The notes beneath the pieces are model-generated. The model was not told the origin of the DNA. It saw only the letters and a list, made by a program, of their open reading frames with translations, and searched no databases. Both the position numbers and the translations under genes were made by a program. From Clostridium manihotivorum (lineage in GTDB: Bacteria; Bacillota; Clostridia; Clostridiales; Clostridiaceae), in assembly GCF_004015185.1 (NCBI RefSeq), contig NZ_CP025746.1, positions 4,295,776 to 4,359,775 on the forward strand: a DNA stretch of 64,000 nt. Direction: 5' to 3'. Position 1 is the stretch's first letter; each line of letters begins with the position of its first letter. This document shows, piece by piece, positions 16,260-24,159 of the stretch.

Positions 16260-16740
16260 TTTTTTTAACAATTTTATTGATAATTATCTAATTATTATTT
16301 GAAATCGTAAACAAATATCTAATTATATCTTTTACATTTTATCAATGCGTTAATTTAAGTTTTAATGCATATTTTACAATTTTAACAGTGCAAAGTAACG
16401 TTTTTTATAAAATTTGAAACCTTTATCCCTATAATTTTGCTTAAGTCCATATTTTACAGTAAATTTGAGATAATATACGAATCTAGAGTTTCATTTAAAT
16501 CCATACTCCTTAGTGCTATCAATAACTTACATAGTAGTATTACTAAAGATTTAAACTTAAACTTTAAGTAGTTTATAATCTAATTAGACAATCATTCATG
16601 GTGGTTATTCCAAACAAGCAAATATCAGTGTTTCAGATACACAATTAAGTTTTACAAGTAATGCCACTATTAAAAGTAGATGTTCTTGGCACAATCTTAT
16701 AGACGTGACTTTAGAAGCAATTAAAACTTTAAGGAGGTTT
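16260..16740. other. Non-coding gap between nifH and the small exported protein
   Basis: AT-rich. A TATAAT at about 16572 may be a plus-strand promoter. From 16585 to 16743 one plus frame stays open without a start codon (it includes NISVSDTQLSFTSNATIKSR), possibly a gene tail remnant. No family recognised. Confidence 0.3.
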
Positions 16741-16744
16741 TAGT

Positions 16745-17092
16745 ATGAAAAGAAAACTATTATTATCACTTATATCTATTGTTATTTTATTATCAGTGTT
16801 TTTCTATAATAGTCCTACTGACTATTCAGGCAGATATTATTGTACCAGTAATTCCAATATTCTATTAATCTTAAAAACAGACAACAGCTTTGAATTATAT
16901 AACACTTTAAATAAAGACTTTATATCCACAGATGGTGAATATTCTATTTCTGATAACTGTATATCCTTAAAGTACAGCACAAAAATAAAGGATAGCTTTG
17001 CAAGTTATCCTTCATACGGCAAAATATCGGGGAGAAATATATCCTTTTATCCTTCTATTGATAGCACTAACTTAAAATTTATGAAATCTTAG
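16745..17092 (+). CDS. Small exported protein, unknown function
   Basis: 115 residues with a strong AAGGAGGTTTT ribosome site. The N-terminus is a signal peptide or membrane anchor (KRKLLLSLISIVILLSVFF, residues 2-20). The rest looks like a small beta-rich extracellular domain: a DYSGRYYC segment, then FELYNTLNKDF, DGEYSISDNCISLKYS and a FYPSIDSTNLKFMK end. This pattern (a YSGxYY start and a DGxYxIxxNxIxL strand) is common in small clostridial exported proteins that sense or resist something at the surface. I cannot name a family. It ends at a shared bidirectional terminator facing the ykuS-like gene. Confidence 0.6.
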   Translation: MKRKLLLSLISIVILLSVFFYNSPTDYSGRYYCTSNSNILLILKTDNSFELYNTLNKDFISTDGEYSISDNCISLKYSTKIKDSFASYPSYGKISGRNISFYPSIDSTNLKFMKS

Positions 17093-17125
17093 ATTTCATG
17101 AGATATTATTTTACAGCAAAGATAT

Positions 17126-17167
17126 ATCCCCCTTATTAACTTAGATTATTAAAATAATAAGGGGGAT
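17126..17167. terminator. Bidirectional terminator
   Basis: ATCCCCCTTATTA and TAATAAGGGGGAT form a 13-bp stem. A T-rich run follows on the plus strand. It separates the convergent genes ending at 17092 and 17202. Confidence 0.85.
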
Positions 17168-17201
17168 TTTACTTTTTCATACTTAAGGTATAATTAATTA
17201 G

Positions 17202-17459
17202 TTATTTAGTTTGTTCATCGATCATATTTTTAACTTCTTCTGCTGTTAGTCCACTTGCATTTATTACTGGAATTTCTGTAGCTGTATCGCTGAAGCCCAT
17301 AACATTTGTGTTGTAATCTGCTGTAACAATTGCATCAAATCCATTAAACTTAGCAGCATTACTTTCAAGTTCTTCGCTTATCAGCTCCACAGAAAAGCCT
17401 TGAGAAGTTAAGTAATCGGCAACCATAGATAAACCCTTTTCCACAGCAACTTTTTTCAT
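17202..17459 (-). CDS. YkuS/UPF0180-like small protein, copy 2
   Basis: 85 residues from the ATG at 17459, which has GAGGTGAT right before it. An in-frame GTG three codons upstream lies inside that ribosome site and is less likely. The protein is clearly a paralogue of the 4001-4264 product: both share a KGFSVE/QGFSVE strand, an FDAI segment, an MGxSDT motif and an INxSGLT motif. Function unknown. The two copies flank the nif-mod island in the same orientation. Confidence 0.75.
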   Translation of the reverse strand: MKKVAVEKGLSMVADYLTSQGFSVELISEELESNAAKFNGFDAIVTADYNTNVMGFSDTATEIPVINASGLTAEEVKNMIDEQTK

Positions 17460-17664
17460 TTGTATCACCTCTTTTTAATTTTTCTCACTCATTTTTCCCT
17501 TCGTTAAAGTTATGTATTCATGTTTGAAAATGAATTTAAAAATTTGTGAAAACCAGTTAAATAAATTTAGCGTAAAGTGTGATATGTATATAATTACTAA
17601 ATGTAATAGCAAGCATTTTAACTATTATCGGTACTTTTTTGATTTATAATTTTATTTTGGACTA

Positions 17665-17780
17665 GTATATATAAAGCTGTACCACTCCAATGGGAATTTT
17701 AGTTTCAAATCTGCTATGATTTCTGAGTGAAGAAATGGAAAATATAAATTTTAATATGAAGTTGTACAGCTATATATAAA
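17665..17780. repeat. Family C-like inverted-repeat element (C6)
   Basis: About 115 bp bounded by AGCTGTAC on the left and GTACAGCT on the right, both next to TATATA. The interior resembles family C in reverse (TTTCTGAG, then AAATATAAATTTTAAT). Confidence 0.5.
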
Positions 17781-17791
17781 TATATTTTAAC

Positions 17792-17821
17792 TCTATATGG
17801 GAATGTATTTAAAAAATGTTG
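17792..17821 (+). repeat. Family A repeat, plus orientation (A6)
   Basis: CTATATGG then GAATGTATTTAAAAAATGTT, preceded by TTTTAACT. Confidence 0.7.
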
Positions 17822-17990
17822 TTATTATTTTTCTTAGCGCATTTATTAATCATCATTATTTAATCATCACCTAATAAATCTAATAACAAATTCAATTGCA
17901 ATAATGTATTGTTACGTTTTTAACTTCCTTGCGATAGTTTATCTTTGAAATCTTTATAAATACTACTTTTGATTGTCAAGTTTTATTAGT

Positions 17991-18017
17991 CTATATGAAT
18001 GTATTAAAAAAATGTTG
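17991..18017 (+). repeat. Family A repeat, plus orientation (A7)
   Basis: CTATAT then GAATGTATTAAAAAAATGTT, an exact match to the core. Confidence 0.75.
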
Positions 18018-18217
18018 CTGATACCTTTAGTTCTGAATTAAGCTAATTGGACAGTATCAAAAATAGCAATTTTAACCTACCATTGAGCAGCAAACTTCAA
18101 ATGCTAAGCCAAGCCTTCAATCCAATAGTTAAAAGATGTATCATTACCAAATAACTCAAAACATTAATTTTCCTATAAGAATTGCAGCTTGATTATAATC
18201 AATAAAAAACCCTATAA

Positions 18218-18245
18218 CAACATTTTTTTAGTACATAGTTATAGG
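18218..18245 (-). repeat. Family A repeat, minus orientation (A8)
   Basis: The reverse complement reads CCTATAACTATGTACT then AAAAAAATGTTG. Confidence 0.6.
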
Positions 18246-18306
18246 TATGAAAAATGCTAATCTCATCCCCTACTCCCAAAATTGCAATTAATTTTTCTAC
18301 AAGCTT

Positions 18307-18753
18307 TTATTTTTGCTTTATCTGTTTCTTGAAAACATAGCTTGTCTTGTCAAACCCCATTTTATATTCGTAAAACTTATGGGCTTCAGTTCTCTGTAGT
18401 CCTGATGATAGCGCCACTACTTCACAACCATTTTCTTTTGCCCACTGGCTTATAAAATCTAGAAGTCTTTGTCCATAATTTTTAGATCTTTGTTTTGAAT
18501 CTGTAACTAAATCATTAACCCATACATGCTTCCCATAATATAGGTTTGTAAGTGTAATAACACCAGCAACAGCTACTATAGCATCTTCATAGTAGAGTGC
18601 AAACATCTTGTAACCTTCTTTTTTCATATGTTCAAGCAAGCTTAAGTATTTTTCCTCATCTAAATCATTTCTAAGTTGCTTCATTACAGGAAAAGCTTGT
18701 AGGAATTCTTCCCTTACTTTCAATTCTCTAACAGCAATTATTATTTCTTCCAC
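18307..18753 (-). CDS. GNAT-family N-acetyltransferase
   Basis: 148 residues from a GTG start behind AGGGGGAAATAA; the overlapping ATG one base away is out of frame. The fold signature is there: [17 protein letters not shown] (strands 2-3), [20 protein letters not shown] (strand 4 and the acetyl-CoA loop, here RSKNYG in place of RGKGIG), then [17 protein letters not shown]. The substrate is not evident. The next gene upstream (DUF1801) is 36 bp away, so they may be co-transcribed. Confidence 0.8.
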   Translation of the reverse strand: MEEIIIAVRELKVREEFLQAFPVMKQLRNDLDEEKYLSLLEHMKKEGYKMFALYYEDAIVAVAGVITLTNLYYGKHVWVNDLVTDSKQRSKNYGQRLLDFISQWAKENGCEVVALSSGLQRTEAHKFYEYKMGFDKTSYVFKKQIKQK

Positions 18754-18789
18754 ATTATTTCCCCCTTATATATAAATCATATCTTTCTG

Positions 18790-19152
18790 TTATTTTTTCT
18801 TTTCTTCAGCTCTTCTTATATTTTCAGCCACTCTATACTTTACTATTCTGCTTATAAGCTCATAAGGTAACGGCTTGCCTAAAGTGAACTGTACAGCTCC
18901 CTTTGAGCTTTTATATGTAGCTAATTCATCTTTAAACACTTCTATTCCGCTAGCTGTAGGATAAAAGCCAATATGATTTTTATATGCAGCAAAATATACT
19001 AGGCTTCCGTACAAAGAAAATGCTGGCATCTTATAGCTTATTTTTTCTTCTGCGTCTGGTGCAGCCTGTTTTATAACATTCCTTAGATCCTTAAGTGTTT
19101 CTTGAACTTCTAGTGGAAATTGAATAATGTACTCATCAATTGTATTATACAT
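18790..19152 (-). CDS. DUF1801-domain protein (YdhG/frataxin-like fold)
   Basis: 120 residues with an ATG start behind TAGGAGAAG. It shows the family pattern: a start helix (TIDEYIIQFPLEVQETLKDL), then AAPDAEEKISYKMPAFSLYG, YFAAYKNHIGFYPTASGIE and KGAVQFTLGKPLPYELISRI. Family members include the Bacillus YdhG iron-chaperone-like protein, but most are of unknown role. Here it lies with GNAT, VOC and AHSA1 genes, a combination often seen in Firmicutes. Confidence 0.85.
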   Translation of the reverse strand: MYNTIDEYIIQFPLEVQETLKDLRNVIKQAAPDAEEKISYKMPAFSLYGSLVYFAAYKNHIGFYPTASGIEVFKDELATYKSSKGAVQFTLGKPLPYELISRIVKYRVAENIRRAEEKKK

Positions 19153-19619
19153 TCAGAACTTCTCCTAACATCAAATTATACGTAATACTATAATGCAAAA
19201 TTTTTTTATGTAAAAAACACTTTAGAAACATAAATTTCAAAAAAATCACTGAAGTGACCTGATATACTTCATTTATAGTAGACAGTTAAAATAATAAAAC
19301 TGCTTATATAAAGGGAGCATATCAACCTTCTTCAGTAAGCTTTTTCCCATATACCTTTTCGAATTTATATGAGCATAACCTGGTAGTCCATATATTTTTT
19401 ACTTAATTCGCAGCCTAATTTATCCCAAACCCTATACTATAATTAATTGAATTGAAAATCTGTCTTTCAGCATATAAAAAATAGAACTTTGCCGCTGAGT
19501 AAACTTTTTGCTGGTAAAGATGTAGCCCTTGCAGATAATATATATAAATCAACAAAGATACCCTGAAAAGTAAATAGTTTTTACTAGCATTCTTCAAAAT
19601 CATGGCAACAGAATATCAA
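19153..19619. other. Non-coding gap
   Basis: 467 bp with no convincing gene. A 62-codon minus frame at 19415-19603 has no ribosome site and no recognisable content. The stretch around 19240-19330 looks like a mobile-element end but could not be proven. Confidence 0.4.
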
Positions 19620-20516
19620 TTATTCCTCATTGTCATATGCTTGTTGAAGTTTAGCGATTTCAATTTTCTTCATTTTGAACATTTCTTTTAGCACTCTATT
19701 TGATCTCACTGAATCATCACTGTCTAGCAATTGCCCTAAAAGTGTAGGAACTATCTGCCATGATATGCCATACTTATCCTTAAGCCATCCACATTGAATC
19801 TCTTCTCCATCCTCAGTAAGTCTATCCCACAATTCATCCACTTCTGCTTGATCTTCACATTTTACAAATAGTGATATAGCTTCAGTAAAGTTGAAATTAT
19901 GATTAAAGTTACTGTCTATAATCATAAAATCTTGACCCTGTAGAGAAAAAATTGCTCTGTTAACTTTTCCTTTTAAGGATTCATCACCTTCTTCATATCT
20001 ATGTATCTCTCTTATAGTAGAATTTTTAAATATAGATGTGTAAAACTTCATGGCTTCTTCTGCTTTTCCGTAATTATCCCCAGTAAACATAAAGAAAGTA
20101 TTTATTTTTTGATTTCCGCTTCCAAGACTTAATTGCCAGTTAACTCCAAACTTATCCTGCAGCCAGCCAAATCGCTTACTAAAAGCATACTCATCTAACT
20201 CCATAAGAACAGAACCACCATAAGAAAGCTTATGCCAAAGATAGTCCACCTCTTCTTTAGTGCCACAGTTAATGAAAAAAGATATAGCTGGAGTAAAAGA
20301 GAATACAGGCCCACCATTCAAGGCAATAAATTCTTGTCCATCAATTTCAAAATCCAGCGACATTACAGAACCGCTTTTCATACCTGATACCTCTTCACCA
20401 GCATCTTCATAATAACTTATATTGGATATTTTTGAATTGTTAAAAATAGATGTATATAACTTAACAGCTTCTTCTGCTTGATTATTAAACCATAAATAAG
20501 GTACTATTTTTCCCAT
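19620..20516 (-). CDS. Two-domain VOC (PhnB/glyoxalase-like) protein
   Basis: 298 residues, ATG behind AGGAGGATG. Two tandem copies of the PhnB-type vicinal-oxygen-chelate domain are visible: the first from PYLWFNNQAEEAVKLYTSIF, the second from FFMFTGDNYGKAEEAMKFYT. Each ends in a WLQDKFGVNWQL or WLKDKYGISWQI strand. Both halves have the form of 3-demethylubiquinone methyltransferase-like PhnB proteins, whose real substrates are unknown. A roughly 30-residue charged C-terminal tail follows (residues about 268-298). It stands alone between two gaps. Confidence 0.87.
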   Translation of the reverse strand: MGKIVPYLWFNNQAEEAVKLYTSIFNNSKISNISYYEDAGEEVSGMKSGSVMSLDFEIDGQEFIALNGGPVFSFTPAISFFINCGTKEEVDYLWHKLSYGGSVLMELDEYAFSKRFGWLQDKFGVNWQLSLGSGNQKINTFFMFTGDNYGKAEEAMKFYTSIFKNSTIREIHRYEEGDESLKGKVNRAIFSLQGQDFMIIDSNFNHNFNFTEAISLFVKCEDQAEVDELWDRLTEDGEEIQCGWLKDKYGISWQIVPTLLGQLLDSDDSVRSNRVLKEMFKMKKIEIAKLQQAYDNEE

Positions 20517-20714
20517 AGTACATCCTCCTATATATATGATTCTTTAGCGTGATTCATTATTTCTATGCTACTGCAACTTTAATTAAATAAACCTATTTTA
20601 CTACCTTTACTAGATTATGCCTTAAAATATACTTATACTTTTTATATCATACCTGAACGTAATTATATAAAAGTGTCACATATCTAAATTTAGTTTTCCA
20701 ATCAAGTAAACTTC

Positions 20715-21140
20715 TTAAACATCTGCTTTTTCAGCATAACTTTTAAAGTTATTTAATATTGACTGCCAACCAGCTTTCTGCATTTCAATAGGATTTTCAC
20801 TTTCAGCTTCAAAGGACTGGTCTATTATTGTTTTTTCTCCTTCAGCTTTAAACTGAACTTTAACCTTTCTTTCGTCTCCTAAAGTGTAAGAGATGAGTTC
20901 ATACTTATCTACTTCATCATATATTCCCCAAAAGTCAAAGCCCATACTTCCGTCTTTAGCTTCCATTCTTGAAAGAAATTTTCCACCTACTTTTAAATCA
21001 TTTTCAGCAACTGTAGTGTGCCAATCCTCTGATGCATTGTTCCATTTCTTTATGTGCTCTGGTTCTGTCCAGCACTTCCAGACCTTTTCTATTGGTGCAT
21101 CTACTGTAGCCTTTATATTTATAACTTCTCTCTCTTCCAT
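20715..21140 (-). CDS. SRPBCC/AHSA1-domain protein
   Basis: 141 residues from the ATG at 21140, which has GGAGG five bases earlier; an ATG four codons upstream overlaps that site. The START-like fold is clear: INIKATVDAPIEKVWKCWTE at the start, FWGIYDEVDKYELISYTLGD in the middle, and the C-terminal helix MQKAGWQSILNNFKSYAEK. Members bind hydrophobic ligands or act as Hsp90 co-chaperone-like proteins. The exact role here is unknown. Confidence 0.88.
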   Translation of the reverse strand: MEEREVINIKATVDAPIEKVWKCWTEPEHIKKWNNASEDWHTTVAENDLKVGGKFLSRMEAKDGSMGFDFWGIYDEVDKYELISYTLGDERKVKVQFKAEGEKTIIDQSFEAESENPIEMQKAGWQSILNNFKSYAEKADV

Positions 21141-21269
21141 ATTATCCTCCATTTCTTATACTTAAATAATATATAATTACCTAATGCTTTATATAATATT
21201 TAATAATAAAATTACTCATTTATTATGTTTAGTATAACAAGACTAATGTATTCAAGAAAGTAACATTTC

Positions 21270-21350
21270 TATAAATTTACAACTTCATACTAAGATTTAT
21301 ATTTTCAAGTTTTCCTCTCAGAAACCATAGGAAAATTTAAAGCATGCAAA
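21270..21350. repeat. Family C repeat (C2)
   Basis: Contains GATTTATATTTTCAAG followed by TTTTCCTCTCAGAAACCA, the family C centre. Confidence 0.5.
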
Positions 21351-21372
21351 GGCCTTCTCTTAATTTTAGAGA
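21344..21372. terminator. Hairpin, possible terminator
   Basis: AAAGCCTTCTCT-type arms (AAAGGCCTTCTCT and AGAGAAGGCTTT) with a TTAATTTT loop. No gene ends close by. Confidence 0.4.
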
Positions 21373-21437
21373 AGGCTTTAACTTTATGAATTTCCTATTT
21401 TAATATAAAAGTTTGCTAGAGTGATCTTATTTAATGA

Positions 21438-21500
21438 ATTTTTTGTGCATCTGGCTTTCTAAATTAATATGAAGGAAACCTATCAGGCGACTCAATTGCT
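21438..21500. repeat. Family E repeat (E2)
   Basis: TTTTTTGTGCATCTGGC, then AATATGAAGGAAA, then CTATCAGGCGA. Confidence 0.5.
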
Positions 21501-21607
21501 CTTTTTTATTTTCTATACCATTTCTACATTTAAGTAGTCTACACATATTTATTCACAAATTTTATCTTTGATATTAATCTCCATCAAATTAATTTTATTA
21601 AAGTTCT

Positions 21608-21714
21608 TATATAGTGAATCAACTTCAACTATTAAGTTATGCATGTTGCAAAAATACTCAGAACCTACGATTTTCAGACATGCATAAATTAAGTTTTCAT
21701 AAAGGTTCCCTATA
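21608..21714 (+). repeat. Family B inverted-repeat element (B2)
   Basis: About 105 bp. Shares CAACTTCAACTATTAAG at the left and TTAAGTTTTCATAAAGG at the right with the copy at 30447. The inner arms TTATGCATG and CATGCATAA are inverted. Confidence 0.65.
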
Positions 21715-21817
21715 TTGGGTTCCTAACTCAACTATTAATCTATATATGGCCGATAATGCCCAGAAGCCTGGATTATAGAACATTTATGAATTAAGTTTCC
21801 GTAAAAGATACCTATAC
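21711..21817 (+). repeat. Family B element, divergent tandem copy (B3)
   Basis: Directly abuts B2 in the same orientation. Keeps CTCAACTATTAATC, CCAGAAGCC and GAATTAAGTTTCCGTAAA. Confidence 0.5.
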
Positions 21818-21870
21818 CTTACCAATTCGTAATAAAATTTATAGAAGTAATAATTTTAAATACTTAGTTG

Positions 21871-22641
21871 CTAAACTGCAGTCCAGCCTCCATCTACGAA
21901 TAAAGTTTGTCCGGTGGTATAGCTTGATGCATCAGAAGCAAAATACAATACTGCTCCATCCAACTCTCCTGGATTTCCTGGTCTACCCATAGGGCAAGTA
22001 TTATTATAATATGAAAGTATTGGTTCTTTAAAAAGCGTATTTGCAGTCATCTCACTATAAAATAAGCTTGGTCCAATTGCATTAACTGTTATCCCATGCT
22101 TAGCATAAGAAGCAGCCATACCTCTTGTTAGATTTATTACAGCGGCTTTAGCAGCATTATAAGAATGGGTTGGTATATTAGCTGATCCACCTGCTCCAAG
22201 CATTGATGCAGTATTTATTATTCTTCCGTACTTCGCATTAAGCATATGCTTTAAAACATGCTTTGACATCAAAAATACACTTTTAACATCTGCATTTATT
22301 ACTTTGTCCCAAGCTTCTTCTTCTAACATATGGACAGGAACCGCATCAACTACTCCAGCATTATTCATCGAAATATCTATTTTTCCAAAGACCTCAATAG
22401 TTTTATCAACTGCAGCTATAACCTCTTTTTCAACGGTTACATCACATTTTATTGGTAATACCTTTACTTCATATTCACTTTCAATATCTTTAGCAACCTC
22501 TACTAACTTTTCATATCTTCTAGCCAATATTACTAAATTAGCTCCTTGGGAAGCTAGAACCTTGGCAAATTGAACACCAATTCCACTTGATGCTCCACTG
22601 ACAATTGCAACTTTTCCTGTTAAATCAAATAAATTCTTCAT
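21871..22641 (-). CDS. Short-chain dehydrogenase/reductase
   Basis: 256 residues from the ATG at 22641, preceded by AAGGGGAGAT; the ATG six codons upstream overlaps that site. Classical SDR: cofactor motif GASSGIG (about residues 14-20), NNAG, then the catalytic Ser (INTASMLG), Tyr and Lys (SYNAAKAA). The C-terminus has the FASDASSYTTGQTLFVDGGW motif of FabG-type reductases. An Arg after the second strand (LARRYEKL) points to NADPH. It lies 27 bp after the decarboxylase-like gene and is probably in one operon with it, so its substrate is likely a keto or hydroxy acid handled by that enzyme. Confidence 0.93.
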   Translation of the reverse strand: MKNLFDLTGKVAIVSGASSGIGVQFAKVLASQGANLVILARRYEKLVEVAKDIESEYEVKVLPIKCDVTVEKEVIAAVDKTIEVFGKIDISMNNAGVVDAVPVHMLEEEAWDKVINADVKSVFLMSKHVLKHMLNAKYGRIINTASMLGAGGSANIPTHSYNAAKAAVINLTRGMAASYAKHGITVNAIGPSLFYSEMTANTLFKEPILSYYNNTCPMGRPGNPGELDGAVLYFASDASSYTTGQTLFVDGGWTAV

Positions 22642-22668
22642 TTTACATCTCCCCTTCATAAATTAGAA

Positions 22669-23457
22669 TTACTTTAACCACCAGTCCCATTTAAGGAATG
22701 AATACGGAACAAATTCCATTGGATTAATTTTTTCTAAGGTTTCCCCTTGCCTCAAAACATTATCACCTACGGTATATATTCCCCCTAGCATTCGCACGAT
22801 CTGCAATTCAGCCCATGGATCATGAGGAGAATCTACTAGTTTGATATCACATTCGCTGAAACCTTCAATCTTGTTGTGATAGTCTAGTTTTTGTCTTACC
22901 AGCGTAGGTAGTAAATCAAATCCACTTCCTTCCACATTCTTAGAATATTTTATATTGTACATTGGTATTCCTGTGCCAATATATTTTTCTATTACCTCTC
23001 TACCATCTTCCTCATTCATACTTCCTGTAATATTGCCTTCTAAAGATACAAATTCTATTCCATTTCTAGCAATGGCTCCAGTAAAAACTCCGTTCTCAAC
23101 CTTCATTGTTATATCAGCCATTTTCTTTGGCAATCCACATATTTCACGCCCCATTGCCATAGCCTGGCCGTCAGTTATAGGCATTGATAGACAGTAGTTA
23201 CCAAGTACTCCATTATTCTCTGCTAATATAAACAAACCAGCTTCCTTATAGGGTGGACAAAAACTTGTTCTAGGATAATTTGCTATAAAAGCATTTACAA
23301 GAGGTACAGGACCTGGTTTTAAAGGCTTAGGTAATATTCGTTCAATTATTTCAGGTTTAGTCTCCCAATATACAGTTAACATCTCTGCGTCAAAAAAGGT
23401 AGTTGGTGTTCCTCCCATAGCTTTTAGTTGATCCAAGCTTTTAACAAAACTTCCCAT
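22669..23457 (-). CDS. Acetoacetate decarboxylase-family protein
   Basis: 262 residues from the ATG at 23457, which has AAAGGGG upstream; an ATG six codons earlier overlaps the site. It matches the acetoacetate decarboxylase fold: LPKPLKPGPVPLVNAFIANY near the start, then GREICGLPKKMADI, where the first Lys of PKK (about residue 115) is the Schiff-base lysine of the family. The solventogenic Adc has a GREMxGYPKK form, so this is a relative rather than clearly Adc itself. It may act on another beta-keto acid. It is followed by an SDR gene. The dienoyl-reductase-like gene lies 700 bp upstream on the same strand. Confidence 0.85.
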   Translation of the reverse strand: MGSFVKSLDQLKAMGGTPTTFFDAEMLTVYWETKPEIIERILPKPLKPGPVPLVNAFIANYPRTSFCPPYKEAGLFILAENNGVLGNYCLSMPITDGQAMAMGREICGLPKKMADITMKVENGVFTGAIARNGIEFVSLEGNITGSMNEEDGREVIEKYIGTGIPMYNIKYSKNVEGSGFDLLPTLVRQKLDYHNKIEGFSECDIKLVDSPHDPWAELQIVRMLGGIYTVGDNVLRQGETLEKINPMEFVPYSFLKWDWWLK

Positions 23458-23607
23458 ACAATTTTCCCCTTTCATATTTTCAATATTGTCTCTTTTAAAG
23501 TATTGTGTTTAAATTAAGCGGTAATTCATCAGATGTTTTAATTATCTTGTGCAAATGATTTGTATAATTTTGGTTGTGCCTTACCCTGTTGTATTAAAGT
23601 TTTAGCT

Positions 23608-23636
23608 GTATATCTGAATGTATTTAAAAAATGTTG
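23608..23636 (+). repeat. Family A repeat, plus orientation (A9)
   Basis: GTATATCT then GAATGTATTTAAAAAATGTT. Confidence 0.7.
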
Positions 23637-23739
23637 TTATCACTTTTAGTTAAGTAAGTATGGTAACTCTTCAGTATTTTACGACTCAGATAGTCATACT
23701 AGTTCCTATTAAAATCTATTAAAATCCATTAAAATCTAT

Positions 23740-23815
23740 TTAAAAAGCTTCGTAGATTTATGAAAGTTATATTCTGAGACTAGGGATTGAAGTATTATGT
23801 CTGTTCAGAATAATA
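23740..23815 (-). repeat. Family D repeat, partial (D2)
   Basis: AAGCTTCGTAGATTTATG and GAAGTATTATGTCTGTTCAG align with the reverse complement of the copy at 43664 and its flank. The other inverted end is missing. Confidence 0.55.
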
Positions 23816-23819
23816 TAGA

Positions 23820-23920
23820 TTTACTACCTCGTAACAAAGTTTATATCTCCAAATTCTCCTCTCAGAAACCAAAGGTGTTTGTAAAATAACATTGGGTTAA
23901 AGCAGTACAACTTTAGTTAA
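23820..23920. repeat. Family C repeat (C3)
   Basis: Contains AAATTCTCCTCTCAGAAACC, nearly identical to the C4 copy. Confidence 0.6.
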
Positions 23921-23930
23921 AAAATCATTA

Positions 23931-23958
23931 CCCACAATTTTTGAATACATTAGCATAG
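23931..23958 (-). repeat. Family A repeat, minus orientation (A10)
   Basis: The reverse complement reads CTAATGTATTCAAAAATTGT followed by GGG. Confidence 0.55.
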
Positions 23959-24097
23959 ACTCATATTTTATATTTCACTCTATAACCACCTGCTTGGTCA
24001 AAAAGATACTAAGAGAATCCAAATTTGATGGATTTTAACATAATAAAATGTACTATTATGCTTTAACTAAGGCAAATTGGCTATCATAAAGTTGCCA

Positions 24098-24126
24098 CCC
24101 ACATTTATTTAACACATACCCATAGG
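24098..24126 (-). repeat. Family A repeat, minus orientation (A11)
   Basis: The reverse complement reads CCTATGGGTATGTGTT then AAATAAATGTGGG, the same sub-type as A14 and A15. Confidence 0.6.
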
Positions 24127-24159
24127 CATTTAGAATACAATTACACAGCTCTCTAAGCT

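Larger units (their letters stand above)
17460..18306. other. Repeat-filled 0.85-kb gap
   Basis: No gene seen. Holds a family C-like element (17665-17780), two plus-oriented family A repeats and one minus-oriented family A repeat. Confidence 0.65.
21153..21870. other. Repeat-filled 0.7-kb gap
   Basis: No gene seen. In order: a degenerate family A-like stretch near 21242, a family C copy, a 13-bp-stem hairpin (21344-21372), a family E copy and two tandem family B copies. Confidence 0.6.
23476..24159. other. Repeat-filled 0.7-kb gap
   Basis: No gene seen. Holds family A copies A9 (plus), A10 and A11 (minus), one family D relative, and one family C copy. Confidence 0.65.

Noticed and set aside
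16585-16743. Open plus-strand stretch of about 52 codons before the small exported protein
   Set aside because: No start codon and no recognisable family; mentioned only in the gap entry.
19235-19400. Possible remnant of an IS3-type element end (TAGTAGACAGTTAAAA-like DNA)
   Set aside because: I could not find a matching second end, a duplication or a transposase remnant, so the resemblance is from memory only.
19415-19603. 62-codon minus-strand ORF
   Set aside because: No ribosome site, no recognisable protein content, lies in an AT-rich gap.
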